Below, in pieces: positions 27,767-35,808 of a stretch of DNA of 64,000 nt (position 1 is the first letter of the stretch; the number at the start of each line of letters is the position of its first letter). The notes under the pieces are model-generated. The model ran no database searches and was not told the DNA's origin. It saw only the letters and a program-made list of their open reading frames with translations. The DNA comes from CAIQQQ01 sp040399685. Its GTDB lineage: Bacteria; Pseudomonadota; Alphaproteobacteria; Acetobacterales; Acetobacteraceae. The translations under genes were made by a program, and so were the position numbers. The stretch lies in the NCBI GenBank assembly GCA_040399685.1, contig JBBART010000016.1, forward strand, positions 1 through 64,000, read 5' to 3'.

Positions 27767-28833
27767 GCCACGTCACCCTCGACAACCTGACCAAATCCTA
27801 TGGCGGCGTCACCGCTGTGGGCGGCATTGATCTGGACATACGCCAGGGCGAGTTCCTGGTGCTGCTCGGCCCCAGCGGCTGCGGCAAAACCACCACGTTG
27901 CGCTGCATCGCCGGGCTGGAGGAGGTGTCCGGCGGTCGGATTCTGATTGACGGCAAGCCGGTCTCGACCGCCACCATGACAACGCCGCCGGAGCAGCGGC
28001 AGATGGGGATGGTGTTTCAGTCCTATGCCGTCTGGCCGCACATGACGGTGTTCGAGAACATCGCCTTCGGCCTGAAGCTGAAACGCCTGCCGAAGCCGGA
28101 GATTGCCGCGCGTGTGGCGAAGGCGCTTGATCTGGTGGGCCTTGGCGCCCTCGCACAGCGCAGCATTCACCAGATGAGCGGCGGCCAGCAGCAGCGTGTG
28201 GCCTTGGCGCGGGCAGTGGCGCTGGAGCCACGGGTGCTGTTGTTTGATGAACCGCTCAGCAACCTGGATGCGCAGCTGCGCGAGCATATGCGGTTCGAAC
28301 TGCGGCAGTTGCAGCAGCGCCTGGGCATCACGGCGATCTATGTCACGCATGATCAGCAGGAGGCGATGGTGGTGGCCGATCGCATCGTGCTGATGAACAA
28401 GGGGCAGATCGAGCAGATCGGAACCCCGAAGGACATTTATCGTCGCCCGGCGTCGCTGTTCGCGGCTGGATTTATCGGGTTGGCCAATTCGCTGCCGGCC
28501 ACGGTGGTGGAGGCTGGGCTTACCACAACGCTTGAACTTGCCGGCGGCCAGCGATTCACGGCGGCGCAGCAGGGCTTTGCCGTGGGCAGTCTGGTGCGAA
28601 TGGTGGTGCGGCCCGAGCACGTTCAACTCGGACTGGGGCAGTTCGAGGGATACAATGCTTATCCCGTGGTCATTCGCGACAGCGTGTTTCTGGGCAACAT
28701 CACCGATGTGACGGTGGAACTCGGCCAATCGACGGTGCGGGCGCAGCTTTCGCCGGCGCTGGACTGGGATGTCGGCAGCCACGCCACGCTCATCATTCCG
28801 CCAGACTGCATCACGCTGATCGCTGTTTCCTGA
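27763..28833 (+). CDS. ABC transporter ATP-binding protein, FbpC/PotA type
   Basis: A 356-residue nucleotide-binding subunit with the usual N-terminal ATPase and a C-terminal TOBE domain. Walker A GPSGCGKTT, signature MSGGQQQRVALARAVALEP, Walker B VLLFDEPLSNLD and switch His in VTHDQQEAMVVADR are intact. The TOBE part covers the final 100 residues (VRMVVRPEHVQLGL). It overlaps the permease by 4 bases and completes the importer. Confidence 0.95.
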   Translation: MSHVTLDNLTKSYGGVTAVGGIDLDIRQGEFLVLLGPSGCGKTTTLRCIAGLEEVSGGRILIDGKPVSTATMTTPPEQRQMGMVFQSYAVWPHMTVFENIAFGLKLKRLPKPEIAARVAKALDLVGLGALAQRSIHQMSGGQQQRVALARAVALEPRVLLFDEPLSNLDAQLREHMRFELRQLQQRLGITAIYVTHDQQEAMVVADRIVLMNKGQIEQIGTPKDIYRRPASLFAAGFIGLANSLPATVVEAGLTTTLELAGGQRFTAAQQGFAVGSLVRMVVRPEHVQLGLGQFEGYNAYPVVIRDSVFLGNITDVTVELGQSTVRAQLSPALDWDVGSHATLIIPPDCITLIAVS

Positions 28834-28843
28834 AGGACTGACG

Positions 28844-29452
28844 ATGTTCACTCTCCGCACCACGCTTACCTCTCCCTTCGGCCGCAAAGTGCGCATCTCC
28901 GCCGATGTCCTGGGACTGGCCGATCAGATCGAACTGGTGGCCAGCGACACGCTGGACCCGGCCGATCCGTTGCGGGCGGTCAATCCGCTCGGCAAGATGC
29001 CCTGCCTTTTGTTGCCCGATGGGAGTGCTCTCTACGACAGCGGCGTGATCATTGAATATCTGCAGGAGCAGGCGGCAACCGACATCCTGCTGCCTCTCTC
29101 GGGGGCGGAGCGGTATCGCGGGCTGACATTGGCGCGCCTCGCTGACGGGATCGCCGAGGCGGCTTTGTTGATGGTCTACGAAAGCCGGTTTCGCGAGGCC
29201 GACCAGATATCGGAGCGCTGGCTCGATCACCAGCGCGGCAAGGTTCTGCGCGGGCTTGGGGCTTTCGAGGCGCATCCGCTGCCGCTGCGGCTGGATCTGC
29301 CGGCCATCGGGCTGGCCTGTGCGTTGGCCTATCTCGACTGGCGCAAACCGTTGCCGTGGCGGGCCGAGCATCCGCGCCTTGTCGCGTGGCTCGATCATCT
29401 GTCGGCCGAGTATTCGATCCTTGAAACCTCCCGCGCACCGGAGACACGCTGA
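28844..29452 (+). CDS. Glutathione S-transferase family protein
   Basis: A 202-residue GST. The thioredoxin-like N-terminal domain begins TSPFGRKVRISADVLGL with the catalytic Ser position, then NPLGKMPCLLLPDG with the cis-Pro, and ALYDSGVIIEYLQEQ with the glutathione-binding Asp-Ser pair. The C-terminal domain is helical. In aromatic-degradation clusters such enzymes act as isomerases or detoxify ring-cleavage products; here the role is inferred from position. It overlaps the following gene by one base (TGATG). Confidence 0.9.
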   Translation: MFTLRTTLTSPFGRKVRISADVLGLADQIELVASDTLDPADPLRAVNPLGKMPCLLLPDGSALYDSGVIIEYLQEQAATDILLPLSGAERYRGLTLARLADGIAEAALLMVYESRFREADQISERWLDHQRGKVLRGLGAFEAHPLPLRLDLPAIGLACALAYLDWRKPLPWRAEHPRLVAWLDHLSAEYSILETSRAPETR

Positions 29453-30003
29453 TGGCCCGCCTTGCCCCGCTCGACCCCGCCACGCTCACCGCCGAGCAGA
29501 AGCGTGTTTACGATGCGATTGCCGAGGGGCCGCGCGGCGGTGTGCGCGGGCCGTTGGCGGTGTGGCTGCGCCGGCCGTTGCTGGCCGACACGGCGCAGGC
29601 GCTGGGTCGGTATTGCCGCTATGACAGTTCGATGTCCAAGCCGCTGTCGGAACTGGCGATCCTGGTGACGGCGCGGGCATGGGGTTCGGAATTCGAATGG
29701 TGGGCGCACAAGCGCCATGCCCTTGACGCAGGATTGGCGCCGGCCTTGGTCGAGGCCATTCGCACCCACGCCGCCCCGGTGTTCGCCGATGACGAGCAGC
29801 GCGTGGTCTATGACATCGCCACCGCCATGAACCGCGACCGCCGGATGTCGGATGCGTAGTATGCCAACGGCATCGCGGTGCTGGGCGAGGGGCGGATGGT
29901 CGATCTGATCGGGGTGCTGGGCTATTACGCGCTGATTTCCATGACGATCAATGCCTTCGAGGTCGATCTTCCTGATGGCGCCAGCAAGGAATTGGATCTG
30001 TGA
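29452..30003 (+). pseudogene. Carboxymuconolactone decarboxylase-like protein, interrupted by TAG
   Basis: A CMD/AhpD-family protein of 183 codons. From ATG 29452 the frame reads LDPATLTAEQKRVYDAIAEG and SELAILVTARAWGSEFEWWA, the family core, then a TAG at 29857-29859 (codon 136) in RRMSDA-stop-YANGIAVLGEG. The same frame continues through MVDLIGVLGYYALISMTINA to TGA at 30001-30003, which overlaps the next start by 4 bases, exactly as an intact gene would. The catalytic CxxC of AhpD is absent, as in many decarboxylase-like members. One point mutation (for instance from GAG or AAG) explains the stop. A truncated 135-residue product without the final helices may still be made. Confidence 0.88.
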
Positions 30004-30878
30004 CCGTCGCTCCGTCGTTTCATCCAGCGCCTTCGGCCCCGAAATTGCGGTTGCCAGCTGGCAGTTGCGATGCCCATTGCCACGTGTTCGGCCCGCAGTC
30101 TGTGTTCCCCTATGCGAAGGATGCCAAGTTTCGTCCGGCCGATGCGCCGAAGGAGACATTGTTTGCCCTGCATAAATTGCTGGGCATCGAGACCTGCGTG
30201 ATCGTGCAATCCGGCTGTCATGGGTTCGACAACAGCGTTGTGGCCGACGCGCTCGCTGCCAAGGGCGGCACCTATCGCGGGGTGGCGCTGCTGCCGGCCG
30301 ATGTGGATGACACAACGCTCCGCGCGCTCGATGCACAGGGTTTCCGGGGTGTGCGTTTCAACTTCATGCAGCATCTGGCGCAGGCTGCCAGCATTGATGA
30401 CGTGGTGGCCATGGGGCCACGCCTGGCCGCTGTGGGTTGGCATTTGCAGGTGCATTTTGAATCGTCCCTGTTCCCCGCTTTGATGCCGGCCTTGTGCCGG
30501 TCGGTGGTGCCGGTGGTGATCGACCATATGGGCCGCATCGATGCGACGTTAGGCCTGGATCAGCCCGCCTTCGGTCATCTGTGCGCGTTGATGGAAGACG
30601 ACCGGTTCTGGGTGAAGGTCAGCGCGTGTGATCGGGCCTCGCTTCGCGGCCCGCCTTACGCCGACGCCATCGCGATGGCGCGCGTTCTGGTGAAACGCTT
30701 TCCAGACCGGGTGTTGTGGGGCACGGACTGGCCGCACCCCAACCATGCCGGCCCGATCCCCGATGACGGCCAGTTGGTGGACCTGATCAGCCATATCGCA
30801 CCGAGCCAGGCGGCCCTTCAGGCGCTGATGGTGGACAATCCGCAACGGCTCTATCGGTTTGCAAAGGCGTCGGCATGA
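30000..30878 (+). CDS. 2-pyrone-4,6-dicarboxylate lactonase (LigI)-like amidohydrolase
   Basis: A 292-residue TIM-barrel hydrolase closely resembling LigI, the lactonase that opens 2-pyrone-4,6-dicarboxylate in the protocatechuate 4,5-cleavage pathway. Similar blocks are SCDAHCHVFGP (HxH), LGIETCVIVQSGCHGFDN, GVRFNFMQHL, PVVIDHMGRIDATLG, WVKVSACDRASLRGPPYAD and VLWGTDWPHPN, whose Asp is the proposed catalytic base; the comparison is from memory of LigI. The GTG start overlaps the broken CMD-like gene by 4 bases. Its presence fits a route from phthalate or gallate-type acids through pyrone dicarboxylate, but LigA/B, LigC or LigJ are not visible here. Confidence 0.85.
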   Translation: MTVAPSFHPAPSAPKLRLPAGSCDAHCHVFGPQSVFPYAKDAKFRPADAPKETLFALHKLLGIETCVIVQSGCHGFDNSVVADALAAKGGTYRGVALLPADVDDTTLRALDAQGFRGVRFNFMQHLAQAASIDDVVAMGPRLAAVGWHLQVHFESSLFPALMPALCRSVVPVVIDHMGRIDATLGLDQPAFGHLCALMEDDRFWVKVSACDRASLRGPPYADAIAMARVLVKRFPDRVLWGTDWPHPNHAGPIPDDGQLVDLISHIAPSQAALQALMVDNPQRLYRFAKASA

Positions 30879-31675
30879 ACCGGCGTTTTGAAGACCGCGT
30901 GGCCATTGTGGCTGGTGCGGGATGCGTCGGCCCTGGCTGGGGCAATGGCCGTGCGATAGCGGTTGGCCTGGCGGAGGAAGGGGCCCGCGTGTTCGCTGTC
31001 GACCGGGACCCGCACACGTTGGTGGAGACGGTCAGCCGCATCGAGGCGATCGGCGGCGTTGTTCACACCCATCTTTGCGATGTCACCAAAGGCGACGCGG
31101 TGCGGGGGATGGTGCAGGCCTGCATGGACCTCTGGGGCCGGGTGGATGTGCTGGTGAACTGCGTCGGCGGGTCGGCTGCCGGTGGGCCGGTGGAGATGGA
31201 TGAGGCGGTGTGGGACCGTCAGATGGATTTCAACCTCAAGAGCGTGTTCCTGACCTGTAAACATGTTCTGCCGATCATGCAGGCGCAGAAGAAGGGCGCC
31301 ATCGTCAATCTGGCGTCCACATCGGCCCTGCGGTGGACCGGGGCGGCGCAGGTGGCTTATGCAGCCACCAAGGCGGGCGTGATCCAGATGTCCAAGGTGA
31401 TCGCGGTGCAATATGCGCCAGACGGCATCCGCGTGAACACCGTGGTGCCGGGACAGCTGCACACGCCGATGGTCGAAACGCGGCTGGCCGGGCAGCGCGC
31501 CGGCGGCGATGTGGAAGCGTTGCTGAAGCAGCGCGTGGCCCGCATTCCGCTGGGCTTCATGGGTGACGGCCGCGACACCGCGGCAGCCGTCCTGTTCCTG
31601 GCGTCCGATGAGGCGCGCTTCATCACCGGCACCGAAATCGTGGTCGATGGCGGCATGACTGTGCGGTGCGGATAG
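30875..31675 (+). CDS. Short-chain dehydrogenase/reductase (FabG-like)
   Basis: A classical SDR of 266 residues. The coenzyme loop is AGAGCVGPGWGNGRAIAVGL, longer than the usual TGxxxGxG. The NAD-type acidic residue is in VFAVDRD, and NCVGGSAAGGP stands in place of NNAG. The catalytic Ser is in NLASTSALRWTG, and YAATKAGVIQMSK carries Tyr and Lys. The C-terminus ends FITGTEIVVDGGMTV. It overlaps the LigI-like gene by 4 bases and probably oxidises or reduces an intermediate of the same pathway; in dioxygenase systems SDRs often act on cis-dihydrodiols. The substrate is not determinable. Confidence 0.9.
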   Translation: MNRRFEDRVAIVAGAGCVGPGWGNGRAIAVGLAEEGARVFAVDRDPHTLVETVSRIEAIGGVVHTHLCDVTKGDAVRGMVQACMDLWGRVDVLVNCVGGSAAGGPVEMDEAVWDRQMDFNLKSVFLTCKHVLPIMQAQKKGAIVNLASTSALRWTGAAQVAYAATKAGVIQMSKVIAVQYAPDGIRVNTVVPGQLHTPMVETRLAGQRAGGDVEALLKQRVARIPLGFMGDGRDTAAAVLFLASDEARFITGTEIVVDGGMTVRCG

Positions 31676-31687
31676 CGACCGGCAGCG

Positions 31688-32716
31688 TCAGTATCCGACG
31701 GCCTGTTTGGCCAGGGCGATGATCTCCGGCGGCTGGGCATAGATCTGCGCCAACTTGGCATCCACCGTGCTGGCCGGCACCGGCGCCACGTCCAGGCCCA
31801 GTTTGGTGGCTTCGGCCAGGAATTCCGGGTCGGCCACGGTTTGCAGAAACGCCTCGCGCAACGCCGCCAGCCGTTCAGGCGGCACGCCGGGCGGGGCTGC
31901 GAACGGGCGGGCGAGGGATTGGGTGGCCAGGATCAGCGTCAGGGCCGCGCGCTTTTTCGGGTCGTCCGTCTTGCTGAGCAGTTGCGGCGCCTTGATGTCG
32001 TTGACGGTGCCCGGTGGGGAGGCCTGCACGATCAGATTGATGCGTTTGTCAGCCAGCCAATCCGGGTGCCGGCTGACCAGGCTGCTCCAGGACAGGCCGC
32101 AAAACCCGTCCAGCTCGCCGCGTTCGAGCGCCAAAGCGAGCTCGTTGTTGCCGGGATAGCCTGTGACGAGCTTGAGGTTGGAGCCGAACAGGTTCTTGAG
32201 GATGGAGGCGAACATGTCCGGGTCCGAGCCCGCCGCCTGGCCGCCCATGCGGGCGTTCTTGGTCATCAGATCGTCCCAGGTTTTGATGGGCGAGGTGCTG
32301 GAGGTGACACACAGGCTCACATCCTGGGTGATGCTGCCGAGCCAGCTGAGTTTGCGCGGGTCGAACTTCGCGCCGCTGAACAACGGCTCAAGCACCAACG
32401 AGCGGCCGAATGTGCCGAACACCGTGCCGTCCTTGGGGGCGATGCTGCTGAGATACAGCACCGATTTCAGGCTGCCGGCGCCGGGCATGCTTTGCGGCAC
32501 CATGGTGGGCGTGCCCGCCATGTGTTTGTCAAAAAAGCGGGCCAGCAGGCGGGCATACAGGTCATACCCGCCGCCGACGCTGTAGCCGATCACCACGTTG
32601 ATGTTGCGGCCGGCATAAAAGTCCTGGGTGAGGGAGGCGGCGTGCCCCGGAGCTGCCAGCAGCACGCCGCAGGCCACGATGTTGCGCAGGATGGTGCGTG
32701 GGGAAAGACGGGTCAT
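31688..32716 (-). CDS. Tripartite tricarboxylate transporter binding protein (TctC/Bug family)
   Basis: A 342-residue periplasmic protein. Starting at ATG 32716 it has a leader MTRLSPRTILRNIVACGVLL ending near GHAASL. The mature part has the Bug-family beginning FYAGRNINVVIGYSVGGGYD and LYARLLARFFDKHMAGTPTM, where the GGGYDLYAR region contacts the ligand carboxylate through main-chain groups and water. It lies 25 bases downstream of the TctA-TctB fusion and is the solute receptor of that system. Bug proteins bind citrate, terephthalate, nicotinate and similar carboxylates. Confidence 0.92.
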   Translation of the reverse strand: MTRLSPRTILRNIVACGVLLAAPGHAASLTQDFYAGRNINVVIGYSVGGGYDLYARLLARFFDKHMAGTPTMVPQSMPGAGSLKSVLYLSSIAPKDGTVFGTFGRSLVLEPLFSGAKFDPRKLSWLGSITQDVSLCVTSSTSPIKTWDDLMTKNARMGGQAAGSDPDMFASILKNLFGSNLKLVTGYPGNNELALALERGELDGFCGLSWSSLVSRHPDWLADKRINLIVQASPPGTVNDIKAPQLLSKTDDPKKRAALTLILATQSLARPFAAPPGVPPERLAALREAFLQTVADPEFLAEATKLGLDVAPVPASTVDAKLAQIYAQPPEIIALAKQAVGY

Positions 32717-32741
32717 GCCGGGCCTCCTGTGAGGGTGATCG

Positions 32742-34781
32742 TCAAAGCAGGTGGGTTGCGCTGCGCAACCATGGCCAAAGATCGCCCACGACCGCATACG
32801 GCCACGGGGTGGAGAACAGCCGGTCGAACACCAGCCAGAAGGCGACGGACATGATGGCGGCGAGTGTCAAAGCCACCTGCCACCGCTCGCGGAATTCCAG
32901 CCAGGTGATCAGTAGCATTGCCAGGAACAGCCCGGGCAGAACGCCAATGAGGGTCATGGTGGCAATCAGCCCGGCCAGCCAGCCGAAGATCCGCACGGCG
33001 CGCCAGTGCAAGGTGGCTGCGGGTGCGTCGTGGCCGTGCATGTCCATGGCCGCGCTGTCCATCATATGGCCGGCCTGGTGTTCACCGATGGGGCGCGGCG
33101 TGGCGAAGGCCTCAGTCAGCAAGGTGCCCACGGCGAACAGCAGCGCAGCGCCGCCGGCGGCCAGCGGCACCAGTCTGGCGTGCACCGGCCAGTCGGCGGA
33201 TTGAGCCAAGGCGAGGCCGATCAGTCCGATCAGTCCGGCGGAGAACGCCACGTTCCAGGTCAGGCGCGGCGATGGAATGCGTCCGCGTGGGCCGCGATTG
33301 GCGATGATGCGGCGCGTGGCGCGATAGACCGGGCGCAACACCACCCAGGCGGCGCCGGCCAGCACGATCACCACGATGGGGCGTTGCAAGGCGCTCAGGC
33401 CATAAAGCTCGCCGGAGATGAACAGATAGCGCTCGAACGTGGCCCCCAGCACGAAGCCCAGGATCAACGGTGGGCGCGGCCAGCCGAGTTGCTTCATGCC
33501 CCAGCCCAGCGCGCCGAACAGGGCCACCGAATACAGGTCGCCCCAGCTTTGGCTGCCGTTGAAGGCGCCGAGGAAGATGATCGACAGCACCGCCGGCACC
33601 AGCAGCCCCACGCGGATCAGCGCCAGCCGGGCGAACAGGCCGCTGGCGGACAGGCAGATCAGCGCGCCCATGATGTGCGAGAGCGTCAGCGTCCAGATGA
33701 TGGCGTAGGTCAGGTCCAGATGCTTGGTCAGCATTTCTGGCCCCGGTGTGAAGCCGTGCATCAGAAAGGCGCTCAACAGCAGCGCCATCGAGGCGCCGGC
33801 CGGCACGCCGAACGCCAGGGTTGGCACCAGATGCCCGCCTTCCTTGGCATTGTTGGAGGCCTCGGCTGCGATGACGCCGCGAATGTCCCCCTTGCCGAAA
33901 TTCTCCGGGTTCTTCTCGGTTTGAACGGCGTGGCCATAGGCGATCCAGTCGATCACCGCCGAGCCGATGCCGGGCACGGCCCCGAGCACGGCGCCAAGTC
34001 CGCTGCAGCGCAGGATCAGCCACCAGTTGCGGCCGGCGTCCCGCACGCCGTCCCATTGCGAGGAGACCGGAAGCTTTGCATGCAGCGCCGAATATGTGGA
34101 AATGCCGGTGCGCTTGATGGCCATGTCGATCAGTTCGGGGACTGCGAAAATGCCGAGCGTGACAGGCACGAGGGGCAGGTGATCCCACAAATACAGGCTG
34201 TCCATGGTCCAGCGCAGCGTGCCGGTTTCAGGGTCCGAGCCGATCATCGACAGCATCAGCCCGAATGCCGCCGCCGTCAGTCCGCGTAACGGCGCCTTGC
34301 CACTGAGCACCGCCACCATCGACAGGCCGAACACACAGAACGCCAACAATTCCGCCGAGCCGAGATACAGCACGGCCGGGCGTAGCACCGGAATGGCCAC
34401 CGCCAGCATCAACGCCCCGAACACGCCGCCGGCGAGCGAGGACGCATAGCCGGCACCGAACGCCCGCGCCGCTTGCCCCTGTTGCGCCAAAGGATAGCCG
34501 TCCAGCACCGTGGCGGCCGCGCCAACGGTGCCGGGCACGCCGAACAGCACGGCTGGAATGAAGTCCGAGACCGTGGTGACCGACGCCATGCCGAGCAGCA
34601 GGGCGAAGGCGCTGTAGGCGTCCATGTGGTAGGTGAACGGGATCAGCAACGCGAGGCCCACGATGCCGCCGAGGCCGGGGATGACCCCCAGCGCCAGGCC
34701 CAGCAACACGCCGCCGAACATGATCAGCAGCCGCATCGGCTCCAGGATCAGCGACAGCGCCTGGAGGGCTGCGTCTAGCAC
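32742..34781 (-). CDS. TctA-TctB fusion permease of a tripartite tricarboxylate transporter
   Basis: A 679-residue membrane protein. Residues 1 to about 495 are TctA, with the family signatures LALGVIPGLGGIVGLALLIP, VLFGVPGTVGAAATVLDGYP, GAVPGIGSAVIDWIAYGHAV and PTLAFGVPAGASMALLLSAF. From about residue 510 (LTWNVAFSAGLIGLIGLALA) to the end lies a four-segment region matching the small TctB subunit in size and hydrophobicity, with a His-rich cytosolic loop (HQAGHMMDSAAMDMHGHD). No separate tctB gene is present, so the two are fused. The start is GTG 34781, overlapping the class II aldolase stop (TAG at 34777-34775). The system probably imports the carboxylate acted on by the Rieske operon. Confidence 0.9.
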   Translation of the reverse strand: MLDAALQALSLILEPMRLLIMFGGVLLGLALGVIPGLGGIVGLALLIPFTYHMDAYSAFALLLGMASVTTVSDFIPAVLFGVPGTVGAAATVLDGYPLAQQGQAARAFGAGYASSLAGGVFGALMLAVAIPVLRPAVLYLGSAELLAFCVFGLSMVAVLSGKAPLRGLTAAAFGLMLSMIGSDPETGTLRWTMDSLYLWDHLPLVPVTLGIFAVPELIDMAIKRTGISTYSALHAKLPVSSQWDGVRDAGRNWWLILRCSGLGAVLGAVPGIGSAVIDWIAYGHAVQTEKNPENFGKGDIRGVIAAEASNNAKEGGHLVPTLAFGVPAGASMALLLSAFLMHGFTPGPEMLTKHLDLTYAIIWTLTLSHIMGALICLSASGLFARLALIRVGLLVPAVLSIIFLGAFNGSQSWGDLYSVALFGALGWGMKQLGWPRPPLILGFVLGATFERYLFISGELYGLSALQRPIVVIVLAGAAWVVLRPVYRATRRIIANRGPRGRIPSPRLTWNVAFSAGLIGLIGLALAQSADWPVHARLVPLAAGGAALLFAVGTLLTEAFATPRPIGEHQAGHMMDSAAMDMHGHDAPAATLHWRAVRIFGWLAGLIATMTLIGVLPGLFLAMLLITWLEFRERWQVALTLAAIMSVAFWLVFDRLFSTPWPYAVVGDLWPWLRSATHLL

Positions 34782-35488
34782 GCGATGGCCATGGCCCGCC
34801 GCGCCTGGCGCACGAGGTAGTTGAAATTGACCACGAACTGGTCAGGCCGCATCAGGTTGGCCCGCAGCCTGGCCACGTCGTCATCGGGGAATTCCCAAGG
34901 GTCCAGCCCCGCCGCGGCGGCCAGCAGCTGCACGCGGGCGGCGTCTTCCAGCATCATGCACAGCACCACCGCCTGCGCAATCGACGTGCCAGCCATTGCC
35001 ACGCCATGGCTGCGCAACAGCACGGCGTTGTGCGGGCCAAGGCATTTGGCAAGGTCGCTGCCCGTGGCCTTGGAGCGGATGAGGTCGATCGTGTCGGTGT
35101 AGACCGGCAAGGCGTTCTTGAAGATGGCGCCGCCCTGGCTCAGCGCGCGCACTGCCTGCGTGGTGGCGGAGAAGGCGACGGTGTGGATGGGGTGGGTGTG
35201 GATGACGGCGTTGACATCCGGCCGGGCGCGGAAGATCTCGGAATGGATATAACGCTCGCTGTGCGGCCTGGCAGTGCCTTCGACGACATCGCCTTCAATG
35301 TCGAAGGTGATGATGTTGTCCATCGTGATCTCACCGAAGCCGATGCTGTGCGGCTTCATGATGAAATGATCCGGCCGGCCGGGAACACGTATCGACACAT
35401 GACCGCGCGTCATGTCGCCGTGGCCGTGATGTTCCAGCACCAGGCCTGCGTCGATCAGGTCCTGTTTCGCGGTTTCAATTTCGGTCAT
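34775..35488 (-). CDS. Class II aldolase/adducin family protein
   Basis: A 237-residue zinc-dependent class II aldolase/adducin-type enzyme. From ATG 35488 it reads GLVLEHHGHGDMTRGHVSIR, HSERYIHSEIFRARPDVNAV, IHTHPIHTVAF (two metal-ligand His residues) and VLLRSHGVAMAG (third). The family includes fuculose aldolase and ribulose-phosphate epimerase, and also decarboxylases of 3,4-dihydroxyphthalate and similar catechol carboxylates. In an operon with a phthalate-type Rieske oxygenase, reductase and Gfo/Idh dehydrogenase, the decarboxylase role is the best guess. The frame is open well upstream but ATG 35488 overlaps the preceding small gene by 4 bases. Confidence 0.88.
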   Translation of the reverse strand: MTEIETAKQDLIDAGLVLEHHGHGDMTRGHVSIRVPGRPDHFIMKPHSIGFGEITMDNIITFDIEGDVVEGTARPHSERYIHSEIFRARPDVNAVIHTHPIHTVAFSATTQAVRALSQGGAIFKNALPVYTDTIDLIRSKATGSDLAKCLGPHNAVLLRSHGVAMAGTSIAQAVVLCMMLEDAARVQLLAAAAGLDPWEFPDDDVARLRANLMRPDQFVVNFNYLVRQARRAMAIAC

Positions 35489-35808
35489 GTGGGCGTTCCT
35501 CCGGCCGGTTGTGCGGCCTTGTTGAGAATCATGGGCAGGTCCTGCAGCGCCACCGTCAAGGCATCCTGCAAATCCTGAATCTGGGCGCGGGACATGGGCA
35601 TGCCGGTCCAGCCGAGGCCGGGGTGGTACAACGCCAGCTCTACGGCGCCGGACAGCGGGCGGACATGCCACAGCATGTTGTCGGCGTGGTGCATCAGCGC
35701 CGGATCGGTGGGCGGCGCCACGGGATGACCCGGCGACAGCGTGGCGCGTGTGGCGGCGAGGGCGCGGATCTGGGCGTCGATGCCGGCCGCATCCTGTGGG
35801 TCAGGCAT
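35485..35808 (-). CDS. Small hypothetical protein in the Rieske operon
   Basis: A 107-residue protein I do not recognise. It is bounded by short overlaps (8 bases with the reductase upstream, 4 with the aldolase downstream), which supports it being translated. The N-terminal third looks helical (AAGIDAQIRALAATRATLSP), the middle reads HADNMLWHVRPLSGAVELAL, and the C-terminal part is a helix rich in Leu, Gln and Asp (AQIQDLQDALTVALQDLPM). There is no leader, membrane segment or cysteine motif. It may be an accessory or stabilising subunit; function unknown. Confidence 0.72.
   Translation of the reverse strand: MPDPQDAAGIDAQIRALAATRATLSPGHPVAPPTDPALMHHADNMLWHVRPLSGAVELALYHPGLGWTGMPMSRAQIQDLQDALTVALQDLPMILNKAAQPAGGTPT

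Noticed and set aside
24984..28833. Ferric iron importer
   Set aside because: Family resembles Fbp/Afu, but the paired tyrosine ligands of iron-binding members are not evident and the neighbours are catabolic, so substrate was left open.
9903..29859. TAG reassigned as a sense codon (for example pyrrolysine)
   Set aside because: Several intact genes here end in TAG (adhesin, LysR, SDR, DppF, class II aldolase), and neither broken protein is of a family known to use pyrrolysine.
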